The notes: generated by a model not told the origin, from the sequence alone. A stretch of DNA of 64,000 nucleotides from Streptomyces paludis (GCF_003344965.1 NZ_CP031194.1:3162001-3226000); one strand, 5' to 3'; shown: positions 1-8,783, numbered from the stretch's first letter. Numbers and translations: made by a program.

Positions 1-275
1 GACCCGCCGGCGGAGCCGCCCGAGCCGGGCACCCCGTCGCCGACCTCGATGGAGAAAGTCTTCTCCTCCTCGGTCAGCACGACTCTCACCGGGTCGGTGA
101 TGCCATGGCCGCGGTGCAGCCCGACCGCCCGGCTGCACGCCTCACCGACCGCGAGTCTGACCTCGTCCAACACAGCCTCGTCGACGCCCGCGCGACGAGC
201 CACGGCAGCGGCCACCAGACGGGCCGTTCTGACGTGCTCGGGCTGGGCGCTGAAGCGGAGTTCAACGGTGGCCAT
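1..275 (-). CDS. RsbW-type anti-sigma factor (serine kinase fold), partial
   Basis: The gene runs off the left edge, so only about the first 91 residues are seen. Translation from the ATG at 275 begins MATVELRFSAQPEHVRTARL and includes DEVRLAVGEACSRAV, the N-box-like helix of GHKL/HATPase_c_2 anti-sigma kinases (E-A-C in place of the usual E-A-x-N). It lies 98 bp downstream of bldG on the same strand. In Streptomyces the gene after bldG encodes an anti-sigma factor that binds BldG (ApgA in S. coelicolor, from memory). Inferred role: it binds a sigma factor or phosphorylates the BldG antagonist. Confidence 0.8.
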   Translation of the reverse strand, partial: MATVELRFSAQPEHVRTARLVAAAVARRAGVDEAVLDEVRLAVGEACSRAVGLHRGHGITDPVRVVLTEEEKTFSIEVGDGVPGSGGSAGG

Positions 276-373
276 GCGATCCCCCTCGAACGTACGAGCG
301 TGCGAATCCCACAGGCGGGGGCACCCGGGCATGCCGCCCGGTGCCCTGCCTCTTCCTCCGGAAGGCCGCGACC

Positions 374-715
374 TCAGTCGGTGGCGCTCACGGCCTCGTC
401 GACCGAGTTGTGGATCGGGAACACCTTGGTGAGACCGGTGATCCGGAAGATCTTGAGAATGCGCTCCTGGTTGCAGACCAGCCGCAGGGAGCCCTCATGG
501 GCGCGCACCCGCTTCAGTCCGCCCACGAGCACGCCCAGACCGGTCGAGTCCAGGAAGTCCACGCCTTCCATGTCCACTACCAGGTGGTAGTTGCCGTCGT
601 TCACCAACTCGACCAGCTGCTCACGCAGCTTGGGCGCGGTATACACATCAATCTCGCCACCGACCTCGACAACCGTACGGTCGCCAACGTTGCGAGTCGA
701 CAGGGACAGGTCCAC
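374..715 (-). CDS. bldG: Anti-anti-sigma factor BldG (STAS domain)
   Basis: A 113-residue single STAS domain. The phospho-acceptor loop [13 protein letters not shown] puts the serine at residue 57, which is the known phosphorylation site of BldG. Length and the lack of extra domains fit SpoIIAA/RsbV-type anti-anti-sigma factors. In Streptomyces BldG is required for aerial mycelium formation and antibiotic production and works by partner switching with anti-sigma kinases; the next gene downstream is such a kinase. About 80 bp separate its start from the divergent helicase start at 795, so their promoters share this space. Confidence 0.95.
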   Translation of the reverse strand: MDLSLSTRNVGDRTVVEVGGEIDVYTAPKLREQLVELVNDGNYHLVVDMEGVDFLDSTGLGVLVGGLKRVRAHEGSLRLVCNQERILKIFRITGLTKVFPIHNSVDEAVSATD

Positions 716-794
716 GGATCCTCCAGCACCTTGCTATCGAGCGGTCGCCCCTCGGGTCTCCCCGACGGAGCCAGGGGACGTATCGCCAGCCGCG

Positions 795-3305
795 ATGGCA
801 TTCAATCACTTACCAGCAGTCATGCACGACGCCTTCGGACCATTGTCCGTCACACCAGTGACAGACTCGGTGCCGATGGCAGCGAATCACCGACCCGGCG
901 GACCCCCGGAGAGCGGGGGTGACAGCCCCTCCCCCGGCACGGTCCTCGACCGGCTCGCCGCAGGGGCGGGCCGTGCTGCGCGCATCACCCATACGGAGCA
1001 CCTGCCCCCGAGGGAGGGCAGCCATGCGGTCTGGCCCGATCGCATCCGCCCAGAAGTGATCAATGCCATTCAGCGGGCCGGGATCACCCATCCGTGGACC
1101 CATCAGGCGACGGCGGCCGAACACGCGCTCGACGGCGAGTCCGTCGTCATCGCCACGGGCACCGCGTCCGGCAAGTCCCTCGCCTTCCTCGCACCCGTGC
1201 TGTCCACGCTCCTCGACGGCTCGGAAGCCGCCAACGGCCGGGGTACGACGGCGCTGTACCTGGCCCCGGCGAAGGCCCTCGCCGCCGACCAGCGCCGCGC
1301 CGTCAAGGCGCTCGCCGCCCCGCTCGGCAACCGCGTACGCCCCGCCGTGTACGACGGGGACACCCCCGTCGAGGAACGCGAATGGGTCCGCCAGTACGCC
1401 AACTACGTACTGACCAATCCGGACATGCTGCACCGGGGCATCCTCCCGTCCCACCCCCGCTGGGCCTCCTTCCTGCGCGCCCTGCGCTATGTCGTCATCG
1501 ACGAATGCCACACCTACCGCGGCGTCTTCGGCTCGCACGTGGCCCACGTACTGCGCCGGCTCCGCCGCGTCTGCGCCCGCTACGGGGCGCACCCCGTCTT
1601 CCTCCTCGCCTCCGCGACCGCCGCCGAGCCCGCCGTCACCGCGAGCCGGCTCACCGGGCTCCCCGTCCACGAGGTCGCCGACGACGCCTCCCCCCGCGGC
1701 GAACTGGTGTTCGCCCTCTGGGAGCCGCCGCTCACCGATCTCCACGGCGAGAAGGGCGCCCCCGTCCGCCGTACCGCCACCGCGGAGACCGCCGACCTCC
1801 TCACCGACCTGACCCTCCAGGGCATCCGCACGGTCGCCTTCGTACGCTCCCGGCGCGGCGCCGAGCTGGTCTCGGTCATCGCCCAGGAACGCCTGGCCGA
1901 GGTCGACCGCTCCCTGGCCCGCCGTGTCGCCGCCTACCGCGGCGGCTATCTCCCCGAGGAGCGCCGCGCCCTGGAGAACGCCCTGCACTCCGGCGAACTC
2001 CTCGGCCTGGCCGCCACCACCGCCCTGGAGCTGGGCATCGACGTCTCCGGCCTGGGCGCCGTCGTCATCTCCGGCTACCCCGGCACCCGCGCCTCCCTGT
2101 GGCAGCAGGCCGGCCGGGCGGGCCGCGCCGGGCAGGGCGCGCTGGCCATCCTGGTCGCCCGGGACGATCCGCTGGACACTTTCCTGGTGCACCACCCGGA
2201 GGCGCTGTTCCAGCAGCCCGTCGAGTCGACCGTCCTCGATCCGGACAACCCGTACGTCCTCGCCCCCCATCTGTGCGCCGCGGCCGCCGAACTCCCGCTC
2301 ACCGAGGACGATCTGACGCTCTTCGGACCCGCCGCGCCCGGCCTGCTCCCGCAGTTGGAGACCGCGGGCCTGCTGCGTCGCCGTACCTCCGGCTGGTACT
2401 GGACGCGGCGTCAGCGGGCCGCCGACCTCGCCGACATCCGGGGCGAGGGAGGCCGTCCGGTCCAGATCGTGGAGGCGGGCACCGGCCGGCTGCTGGGCAC
2501 GGTCGACGAGGCGGCCTCCCACACCGCCGTCCACGAGGGCGCCGTCCACCTCCACCAGGGCCGCACCTATCTGGTGCGTCAGCTCGATCTCACCGATTCG
2601 GTCGCCCTCGTGGAGGAGGCCGCTCCGCCGTACTCCACCACCGCCCGTGACACCACCGCCATCTCCGTGCTCGAAACCGACACCGTGATCCCCTGGGGCG
2701 ACGGCCGCCTGTGCTACGGCTCCGTCGAAGTCACCAACCAGGTCGTCTCCTTTCTGCGCCGCAGACTCATCACCGGCGAAGTGCTCGGCGAGAGCAAGCT
2801 CGATCTGCCACCACGGACCCTGCGTACCCGGGCCGTGTGGTGGACGGTCACCGAGGACCAGCTCGACGCCGCCCGCGTCAACCCCGAGCAGCTGGGCGGC
2901 GCGCTGCACGCCGCCGAGCACGCCTCCATCGGGATGCTGCCGCTCTTCGCCACCTGCGACCGCTGGGACATCGGCGGCGTCTCCGTACCCCTCCATCCCG
3001 ACACGCTGCTCCCGACGGTCTTCGTGTACGACGGCCATCCGGGCGGCGCCGGATTCGCCGAGCGGGCCTTCCGGACGGCCCGGGAGTGGCTCACCGCCAC
3101 CCGCGAGGCCATCGCCTCCTGCGAGTGCGAGGCGGGCTGCCCCTCCTGCGTCCAGTCCCCCAAGTGCGGCAACGGCAACGAGCCCCTCCACAAGCGCGGC
3201 GCCGTCCGCCTGCTGACCGAACTGCTCAGGCCGGCGCCCGGGACACCGCTTCCGGCGGATCCGTCCCCGGCGACGGGCCCGGTGGCGGACCCGCCCGGGC
3301 CCTGA
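795..3305 (+). CDS. DECH-box superfamily 2 helicase with C-terminal Zn-cysteine cluster
   Basis: ATP-dependent nucleic-acid helicase of about 836 residues from the ATG at 795 (MAFNHLPAVMHDAFG). Visible motifs: Q-motif region THPWTHQ, Walker A ATGTASGKS, motif II VIDECHTY (DECH), and motif VI QQAGRAGRAGQ. The C-terminus carries CECEAGCPSCVQSPKC, the four-cysteine cluster of DUF1998/MrfA(YprA)-like repair helicases. This is the helicase that gives its name to the actinobacterial 'helicase/secretion neighbourhood' next to Tad genes. Upstream in-frame starts exist but would read into the bldG promoter. The last 80 bp overlap the 3' end of a convergent TadE-like gene. A role in DNA repair is inferred from MrfA. 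Confidence 0.88.
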   Translation: MAFNHLPAVMHDAFGPLSVTPVTDSVPMAANHRPGGPPESGGDSPSPGTVLDRLAAGAGRAARITHTEHLPPREGSHAVWPDRIRPEVINAIQRAGITHPWTHQATAAEHALDGESVVIATGTASGKSLAFLAPVLSTLLDGSEAANGRGTTALYLAPAKALAADQRRAVKALAAPLGNRVRPAVYDGDTPVEEREWVRQYANYVLTNPDMLHRGILPSHPRWASFLRALRYVVIDECHTYRGVFGSHVAHVLRRLRRVCARYGAHPVFLLASATAAEPAVTASRLTGLPVHEVADDASPRGELVFALWEPPLTDLHGEKGAPVRRTATAETADLLTDLTLQGIRTVAFVRSRRGAELVSVIAQERLAEVDRSLARRVAAYRGGYLPEERRALENALHSGELLGLAATTALELGIDVSGLGAVVISGYPGTRASLWQQAGRAGRAGQGALAILVARDDPLDTFLVHHPEALFQQPVESTVLDPDNPYVLAPHLCAAAAELPLTEDDLTLFGPAAPGLLPQLETAGLLRRRTSGWYWTRRQRAADLADIRGEGGRPVQIVEAGTGRLLGTVDEAASHTAVHEGAVHLHQGRTYLVRQLDLTDSVALVEEAAPPYSTTARDTTAISVLETDTVIPWGDGRLCYGSVEVTNQVVSFLRRRLITGEVLGESKLDLPPRTLRTRAVWWTVTEDQLDAARVNPEQLGGALHAAEHASIGMLPLFATCDRWDIGGVSVPLHPDTLLPTVFVYDGHPGGAGFAERAFRTAREWLTATREAIASCECEAGCPSCVQSPKCGNGNEPLHKRGAVRLLTELLRPAPGTPLPADPSPATGPVADPPGP

Positions 3306-3618
3306 CCGTCGGCCTGTACGGTCCGAAGGCGGCCCGCGCCGTGACATCGACGATCTCCCCGCTCAGCGCGCACCGCACCACCTCGGCTCCCTGGGCCGCC
3401 GCCACCTCGGCCGCCCTGCGGCACGCCTCCGCCGGTCCGGCGAGCGCCCGGTCCGCCGCCGCGAGGGCCGCGAGATCGGCGGCCGCGCCCGCCCGGTGCC
3501 GGGCGGCGACCGCCTGTCCGAGCCCCAGCACCACCGCGAACACCGCGCACATCGTGGTCGCCGCCATGGCCACCCACACCGTCGCCGACCCCCGGTCCCC
3601 CCTCAGGTCTCCGGCCAT
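3226..3618 (-). CDS. TadE/TadG-like membrane protein of the helicase/secretion neighbourhood
   Basis: 130 residues. After RGDRGSATVW comes one hydrophobic segment (VAMAATTMCAVFAVVLGLGQ) and then an alanine-rich domain with ADLAALAAADRAL, typical of TadE/TadG pseudopilin-type proteins that stay membrane-anchored and expose the C-terminal part. It is the last gene of the minus-strand Tad operon. Its start overlaps the previous gene by 16 bp, so they are probably translationally coupled. Its 3' end overlaps the convergent helicase by 80 bp. The two genes thus share sequence on opposite strands. Confidence 0.8.
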   Translation of the reverse strand: MAGDLRGDRGSATVWVAMAATTMCAVFAVVLGLGQAVAARHRAGAAADLAALAAADRALAGPAEACRRAAEVAAAQGAEVVRCALSGEIVDVTARAAFGPYRPTVRARAGPPPGPSPGTDPPEAVSRAPA

Positions 3619-4034
3619 GGCGCCACCCCCGTCCCCGGCGCCCCGTCGAGGTCCTCCGCGGCCGCGACGGCCTCGGCCGTCAGCGTCAGGGCCAGCGCGC
3701 CCGGCCCCGGCGTCGGCGCCTCGACCCGTACCCGCCACAGATCCCCCGTCCGCCCCAGGGTGACCCTGGCCCCGGCGGGCGCCGCGGCGCGGGCCATGTC
3801 CAGCGCCACCACCCGCGGCTCCGACCGGGCGACCGCACGCGCCCCCGCGCGCGCCGCGTCCACGCACCGGATCTGCGCGGCGGCGGCCGTCAGCGACCAG
3901 ACCAGCGCCATGGTCAGCGCCACCAGCGCCGGCACCGCCACGGCCGCCTCCGCCGTCACGGCCCCCCGGTCACCCGTACGGCCCGAGCGCCCCGGTCCGG
4001 CCCGGCGCGGCCTCCCCGGCTCAGAACTGCGCAT
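3603..4034 (-). CDS. TadE-family pilus assembly protein
   Basis: 143 residues with a basic N-terminus, then RGAVTAEAAVAVPALVALTM leading into one transmembrane helix. The G-x-x-x-x-E motif followed by a hydrophobic helix is the TadE signature. The C-terminal part is a small exported domain. The start overlaps the upstream DUF4244 gene by 14 bp, consistent with one transcript. Family knowledge says TadE proteins are minor pseudopilins needed for Flp-type pili; whether Streptomyces makes such pili from this locus is not settled by sequence. Confidence 0.85.
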   Translation of the reverse strand: MRSSEPGRPRRAGPGRSGRTGDRGAVTAEAAVAVPALVALTMALVWSLTAAAAQIRCVDAARAGARAVARSEPRVVALDMARAAAPAGARVTLGRTGDLWRVRVEAPTPGPGALALTLTAEAVAAAEDLDGAPGTGVAPWPET

Positions 4035-4236
4035 CGAGGGCCTTCCCCACGAGCGACTGCAACGCCCCCGAGACGGCGCCGCTGGTCACCACCTTGTAGA
4101 GCACCGCCGCGAAGGCGCACGCGGCGATCGTGCCGACCGCGTACTCCGACGTGGTCATCCCCGCGTCGGCACCGGCCCCGCGCCGCAACGCCTGGAGCGT
4201 TCGCCGTGTCCTCGTCCACATCCGTCGCATCAGCAC
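4021..4236 (-). CDS. DUF4244 small membrane protein, Flp-pilin-like
   Basis: 71 residues: a basic head (MLMRRMWTRTRRTLQALRR), then GMTTSEYAVGTIAACAFAAV. The G-M-T-T-S-E-Y-A string before a single hydrophobic helix is the hallmark of Flp-type prepilins, with cleavage expected after the Gly and Glu at +5. This makes it the best candidate for the major pilin subunit of the operon. It sits between TadC (73 bp upstream, the only real gap in the operon) and TadE. Confidence 0.85.
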   Translation of the reverse strand: MLMRRMWTRTRRTLQALRRGAGADAGMTTSEYAVGTIAACAFAAVLYKVVTSGAVSGALQSLVGKALDAQF

Positions 4237-4309
4237 TTCGGTCTCCTGTTCAGGTCTTGTTGTCGCGATCAGGTCAGGTCAGGCCGAGCCGGCCCGGTCC
4301 CGAAATCGA

Positions 4310-5092
4310 TCAGTCGCCGGTCAGCAGCCCGCTCGCCAGGCCGATGACCACCGGCGCCACCCCCACCGCCAGGAAGGCGGGCAGAAAGCAGAGCCCCACC
4401 GGCGCGGTGATCAGCACTTGGGCGCGCTGGGCCCTGGCCACCGCGGACCGGGCGCGATTCGCCCGGAACCCCTCGGCCAGCCGGGCCACCGGCTCCGCCG
4501 CCGGGGCCCCCGTGGCCCCGGCCCGCTCCAGGCAGCCGGCCAGCGCCGCCGCGCCCGGTATCGCCCCGAGCCGCCCCCACGCCTCGGCCGGTTCACCGCC
4601 GAGGCGCAGTTCCGCCGCCGTACGCGCCAGCCGGTCGCCGACCGGGCCGCCCAGCGACTCGCCCACGGCCTCCGCCGCTTCGCGCGGCCCGGCGCCCGCG
4701 CCGAGGCAGGCGGCCAGCAGATCGGCGGCGAGCGGCAGTTGCCGCGCCGTCTCGGCGGCCCGGGCCCGGTCGGTTCCCTGCGGGCCGCCGTGCCGCGCCA
4801 GCCGCCGGACCGCGTACGCGCCGACGAGTCCCACCGCCCAGCCGGCCACCCCGCCGATCAGCACCGCGCCGGTGAGCACCGCGCCGAGCGGCGGCCCCCA
4901 CCGCACCGCCCACGTCCGCGCTCTCCCCCGCAGCCCCGGACCCGGCTGCCCGCGGGGGACGTTGAGCAAGGCCGCGAGCCGCCCGCGCGTCCCGCGCTCG
5001 CGCCGCCGGGCCGCCATCGCGAGGGCCAGACAGCACACGGCGGCGAGCAGCGGGGCCGCCGTCCACAGCCCAGCGCCGAATGTCCCGGTCAT
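4310..5092 (-). CDS. TadC-like inner-membrane platform protein (T2SS F domain)
   Basis: 260 residues from the ATG at 5092, which overlaps the TadB stop by 4 bp (ATGA). Hydrophobic segments lie near residues 8-27 and 85-110 and at the C-terminus (QVLITAPVGLCFLPAFLAVG). The central region with GAGPREAAEAVGESLGGPVG matches the helical T2SS F domain of TadC. TadB and TadC form the platform that couples the TadA ATPase to pilin extrusion. Many longer in-frame readings upstream are GC-rich run-through of tadB. Confidence 0.85.
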   Translation of the reverse strand: MTGTFGAGLWTAAPLLAAVCCLALAMAARRRERGTRGRLAALLNVPRGQPGPGLRGRARTWAVRWGPPLGAVLTGAVLIGGVAGWAVGLVGAYAVRRLARHGGPQGTDRARAAETARQLPLAADLLAACLGAGAGPREAAEAVGESLGGPVGDRLARTAAELRLGGEPAEAWGRLGAIPGAAALAGCLERAGATGAPAAEPVARLAEGFRANRARSAVARAQRAQVLITAPVGLCFLPAFLAVGVAPVVIGLASGLLTGD

Positions 5093-5997
5093 GGCGCCTC
5101 CCCGGCCCGTACGACACGAGCGGCCCACCACAGGCCCGCGCCCTCCAGCAGCCCGCCCACCGCCAGACAGCCCAGGCCGGCGGGGGTGTGCAGCAGCACC
5201 CGCAGCGGGTCGGCGCCCAGCGCCGCGCCCATCAGCAGCCCCACCACGGGCAGCAGGGCGAGCACCACCACCGTCGACCAGGCGCCCGCCAACTGCGCCC
5301 GTAACCCCTCCCGCTGGTCCTTCTCCGCCCGCAGCGCGGCCTCCAGCCGGTCCAGCCCGGCGGCGAGCCCCGCACCGCTGTCCACCGCCACCCGCCAGCA
5401 CGCCGCGAACCCCACGAGCCCGTCCGCCCCCGGCTCCCGGGCCGCCCGGCGCAGCGCACCCGGCACGTCCCCGCCGAACCGCGCAGCTGCCCGCACAGCG
5501 GCCTCCGAGCCGCCCAGACCACCCGTGGCCCCGGCGGCGGCCAGCAGGGCCTGTACGGGCTGGGAACCGGCCCTCAGCTCAGCCGCCGTCACCCCGCAGA
5601 GCGCGAGGACCGCGTCGGCCCGCCGCTCCCGGGCCCGCCGCAGCTCCCGGGCCCTGAGCCGACGCCCCACGAGCGGCACCGCCGCGGCGCCCCCGATCAG
5701 CGGCAGCACCGACTCGCCCCACACGGCGAGCAGCACCGCCGGCGGCAGACACCACCACTGCCTGCCCAGCCCCCGCACCCAGCCGCGCGCCCCCGGCAGC
5801 CACCGCTCCCACGGAGGCGCGCCCGGCACCCCCGCACCCGGCGTCCCGGAACCCCGCTTCCCCGCGCCCGGCCTCTCGCCTTCGGCGAGCAACAGCCGGG
5901 CCCTGCGCAGCGCCCGCTCATGACCGGCCATCAGCCAGGCCGCCGCTCCGGCGCACACCGCCGCCGTACAGCCGACGACGGTCGCCGCCGCCGTCAC
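5089..5997 (-). CDS. TadB-like inner-membrane platform protein (T2SS F domain)
   Basis: 302 residues from the GTG at 5997, whose GTGA overlaps the stop of the ATPase gene. It has an N-terminal helix (VVGCTAAVCAGAAAWLMAG), a paired hydrophobic region near residues 65-95, the helical F domain containing LRAGSQPVQALLAAAGAT, and C-terminal membrane helices (VVVLALLPVVGLLMGAALG). The cytoplasmic linker is proline/glycine rich. It is the partner of TadC in the Tad secretion platform. Confidence 0.87.
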   Translation of the reverse strand: MTAAATVVGCTAAVCAGAAAWLMAGHERALRRARLLLAEGERPGAGKRGSGTPGAGVPGAPPWERWLPGARGWVRGLGRQWWCLPPAVLLAVWGESVLPLIGGAAAVPLVGRRLRARELRRARERRADAVLALCGVTAAELRAGSQPVQALLAAAGATGGLGGSEAAVRAAARFGGDVPGALRRAAREPGADGLVGFAACWRVAVDSGAGLAAGLDRLEAALRAEKDQREGLRAQLAGAWSTVVVLALLPVVGLLMGAALGADPLRVLLHTPAGLGCLAVGGLLEGAGLWWAARVVRAGEAP

Positions 5998-7157
5998 AGC
6001 GCGCCCCCGATCAGCTCCAGCAGCCGCGGCCGGCCCCGCTCCCGGACGAACCCCTCCGCGCCCCAGCGCAGCGCGGGCACCGGCACCACCAGCCCCGCCG
6101 CGTCCCGTTCCAGCACATGCACCTCGGCGACCCTCCGCCGCCCGTCCCGGTCCCGTACGAGATGGATCACGACCGACAGAGCCGCCGCCAACTGACTGTG
6201 CAGCGCGGCCCGGTCGAGCCCCGCGGCCGTCCCCAGGGCCTCCAGCCGGGCCGGCACGTCCGCCGCCGTATTGGCGTGCACGGTGCCGCACCCGCCCTCG
6301 TGCCCCGTGTTGAGCGCGGCGAGCAGTTCGGTGACCTCGGAGCCGCGGACCTCGCCGACGACCAGCCGGTCGGGCCGCATCCGCAGCGCTTGTCTGACCA
6401 GGTCCCGCAGCGTCACCAGGCCCGCGCCCTCCTGGTTCGCGGGCCGGCCCTCCAGCCGCACCACATGGGGATGGTCGGGCCTCAACTCCGCCGAATCCTC
6501 GGCCAGTACGATCCGCTCCCGCCCGCCGACCAGCCCGAGCAGAGTCGACAGGAGCGTGGTCTTGCCCGTGCCCGTACCCCCGCTGACCAGGAAGGAAAGC
6601 CGTGCCTCGATCAGCGCCCGCAGAATCCGCTCCCCACCGGGCGGCACCGTGCCCGCGGCGACCAGCTCGGCCAGGGTGAACGCCCTGGGCCGCACCACGC
6701 GCAGCGACAGACAGGTGGATCCGACCGCGACGGGCGGCAGAACCGCGTGCATCCGCGTCCCGTCGGGCAGCCGCGCGTCCACCCAGGGCCGGGCGTCGTC
6801 GAGCCGGCGCCCGGCCGCGGCGGCGAGCCGCTGCGCCAGCCTCCGTACGGAGGCCGCGTCCGCGAACGTCACCCCCGTCAGCATCAGGCCGCCGCCTCGG
6901 TCCACCCACACCCGGTCGGGCGCGGAGACCAGCACATCCGTCACCGAGGGATCGGCGAGCAGCGGCTCCAGCGGGCCGGTCCCCACCAGCTCGCAGCGCA
7001 ACTCCTCGGCCGCGCCCAGCACTTCCGTATCGCCCAGCAGCCGTCCCTGCGCCCGCAGCGCCGCGGCCACCCGGGCGGGCGTGGGATCCGCCCCGCTCTC
7101 CGCGAGCCGCTGCCGTACGGCGTCCAGCAGGCCCCCTGCCGCCGTCCCCGCGCTCAT
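5994..7157 (-). CDS. TadA/CpaF-type secretion ATPase
   Basis: 387 residues. GspE-superfamily motifs are intact: Walker A GGTGTGKT at residues 193-200, Asp box LAEDSAEL near 218-225, Walker B DRLVVGEVRG near 263-272 and the His box GHEGGCGTVHAN at 285-296. The N-terminal domain (LEPLLADPSVTDVLVSAPD) is typical of TadA/CpaF. It is the hexameric motor that powers pilin assembly. Both ends overlap neighbours by 4 bp (ATGA and GTGA), indicating strict translational coupling in the operon. Confidence 0.92.
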   Translation of the reverse strand: MSAGTAAGGLLDAVRQRLAESGADPTPARVAAALRAQGRLLGDTEVLGAAEELRCELVGTGPLEPLLADPSVTDVLVSAPDRVWVDRGGGLMLTGVTFADAASVRRLAQRLAAAAGRRLDDARPWVDARLPDGTRMHAVLPPVAVGSTCLSLRVVRPRAFTLAELVAAGTVPPGGERILRALIEARLSFLVSGGTGTGKTTLLSTLLGLVGGRERIVLAEDSAELRPDHPHVVRLEGRPANQEGAGLVTLRDLVRQALRMRPDRLVVGEVRGSEVTELLAALNTGHEGGCGTVHANTAADVPARLEALGTAAGLDRAALHSQLAAALSVVIHLVRDRDGRRRVAEVHVLERDAAGLVVPVPALRWGAEGFVRERGRPRLLELIGGAL

Positions 7158-8263
7158 GACGGCACGCTCTCTTCCCCCGCGAGCGCCCGCTCCCAGAAGG
7201 CCGCGCAGAACGCCGCCAGCGGCCCCCGGGTGCGGGAGCCCGGCGGCGCTCCGGTGTCCTGCGCCTGCGACAGGCCCTGTTCCACCGGGAGTTCCCCCGC
7301 GAGCGGCAGGCGCAGCGCGTCGGCGATCCACTGCTCGTCCAGTCCCGCCGCGTACGGGCCCCGGACCACGACGCGCAGGTCCGGAAGGACCATGCCCACC
7401 ATCGAGGCCACCCGGCCCGCCGCCGCGACGGCGCGCAGTTCGGCGGGGACCACCAGCAGCCCGAGATCCAGCTGGGCGAGGGCCTCGGCCACCGCCTCGT
7501 CCACCCGGCGCGGCAGGTCCACCACGACGATGCCGCCGCGCCTGCGGGCGGCGGCGAGCACCGACCGCATGGCCTCCGGCCGGACGACCACGGAGTCCCC
7601 GCGATCCCAGCTGAGCACCCGCAGTCCGTGGAGACGGGGCAGCGACTCCTCCAGCGCGCCGCCCGCGACCCGGCCCTTGGAAGCCGCGAAGTCGGGCCAT
7701 CGTCTGCCTTCGGTCCGCTCTCCGCCGAGCAGCACATCGAGCCCGCCGCCGAGCGGATCCCCGTCGATCAGCATCGTGCGCCGGCCGGCCCGCGCGGCGG
7801 TGACGGCCAGGGCGCAGGCCAGGGTCGAGGCGCCCGCGCCGCCGCGTCCGCCGATCACCCCGATGGTGAGTGCCTGCCGCCCGACGTCCTCGGCCGCGTC
7901 CGCGATCCGGTCGACCAGCCAGCTCTCCGCGTCGGGCAGCCGCAGTACGCGGTCGGCGCCGATCTCGACGGCCCACCGCCAGACGTCCGCGTCGTCCTGG
8001 TCCCGCCCGACGAGCATGACGCCCCGCCGCCGGGCCGCGCCGCGGCACCTGGCCGCCGCGTCGTCCCCGACGAGGACCAGCGGCGCGTCCTCCCAGTGCC
8101 CCTTCCGCTCGGGCACCGAGTGGTGCACCTCGGGCTCGACCCCGGCGGCGGCACACAGCCGCAGCAGATCGTCGAGCAGTGCCACGTCCTCGGTGACGAT
8201 CAGCGGTCGTGCCCCGCGGTCCCGGGCCCCCGGTGACCGGTCGGATGTCATGGATCCAGCCAC
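7154..8263 (-). CDS. CpaE-like / septum-site-determining-type ParA-MinD protein with altered Walker A
   Basis: 369 residues, first gene of the Tad operon; a second start at 8251 (MTSDRS) is equally possible. The N-terminal part is receiver-like, followed by a MinD/ParA domain: TIGVIGGRGGAGASTLACAL, LIDGDPLGGGLDVLLG, and VVVDLPRRVDEAVAEAL. The Walker A loop reads G-R-G-G-A-G-A-S-T, so both lysines of the usual K-G-G-x-G-K-T are missing. This is known for actinobacterial CpaE/Ssd proteins, which are linked to pilus localisation and septum control. ATP hydrolysis is therefore doubtful. Confidence 0.85.
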   Translation of the reverse strand: MAGSMTSDRSPGARDRGARPLIVTEDVALLDDLLRLCAAAGVEPEVHHSVPERKGHWEDAPLVLVGDDAAARCRGAARRRGVMLVGRDQDDADVWRWAVEIGADRVLRLPDAESWLVDRIADAAEDVGRQALTIGVIGGRGGAGASTLACALAVTAARAGRRTMLIDGDPLGGGLDVLLGGERTEGRRWPDFAASKGRVAGGALEESLPRLHGLRVLSWDRGDSVVVRPEAMRSVLAAARRRGGIVVVDLPRRVDEAVAEALAQLDLGLLVVPAELRAVAAAGRVASMVGMVLPDLRVVVRGPYAAGLDEQWIADALRLPLAGELPVEQGLSQAQDTGAPPGSRTRGPLAAFCAAFWERALAGEESVPS

Positions 8264-8288
8264 GATCCCCGCCCCCTATCTCTGCCTT

Positions 8289-8442
8289 GATCCGGTATCC
8301 GCGAGTCGTTCTCCGAGCGATCTCGCGACGATCCGGTATCCGTGATTCCGGCTTCCGCGAACTTCGCGGCCGGAATCACCGTGCAGCGGAACAGGAAATC
8401 GTGTGGATCTTGCTTGAAAACTGTGGACAACTCACGAGTTGT
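8289..8442. promoter_or_regulatory. Repeat-rich control region upstream of the Tad operon
   Basis: Just upstream of the cpaE-like gene lie two copies of GATCCGGTATCCG at 8289-8301 and 8330-8342, spaced 41 bp start to start. A perfect 11-bp inverted repeat follows (GTGATTCCGGC at 8342-8352 with GCCGGAATCAC at 8369-8379), then a short perfect palindrome ACAACTC-AC-GAGTTGT at 8427-8442. The local sequence is more AT-rich than the genes around it. These look like regulator binding sites or leader structure for the minus-strand operon; no regulator can be named. Confidence 0.5.
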
Positions 8443-8602
8443 GAATATCCCGGTAGCTCATACCGGTGACTTCCGGAGAGCTGCGCATCGACTACACACG
8501 GTGACGGGCATGCTTGCCGCGACAGCGCTTTCACGCGAACACGGAAAGAGGGAGGGCCGCACGATGCGAGAGCAGAAAAGCCGAAAAGGGGCCCGGACAT
8601 GC

Positions 8603-8637
8603 GACGACCCCCGCCGGGGGGGAGAGCGGGGGTCGTC
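8603..8637. terminator. Strong stem-loop in the divergent intergenic region
   Basis: GACGACCCCCGC (8603-8614) pairs perfectly with GCGGGGGTCGTC (8626-8637) around an 11-base loop. It stands between two divergent genes, where no gene end needs it. On the plus strand it follows a possible short leader with a GAGGGAGG ribosome-binding-like sequence at about 8550. It may end a small plus-strand transcript or attenuate transcription toward the HAD gene. The rest of 8443-8783 holds nothing else I can assign. Confidence 0.5.
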
Positions 8638-8783
8638 CCCACGGCCGACTCGGGGGGGGAGGAGCCGGACCGGGTTAGCACGGTCGCGAACGATCCGTGA
8701 CTTCCATGGTGTACCCGAGAGCCTTCTCAGGCAAACCCACGCGCCATACCTTACGCCGAATGGTGGGCGCATATGCTCGACCC

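Noticed and set aside
810..3347. An 845-residue open frame opposite the helicase gene
   Set aside because: Product of high third-position GC; it is Gly/Arg/Ala-rich without domains. The same applies to long frames opposite or out of frame in acsA, the SulP fusion, the PBP and htpG.
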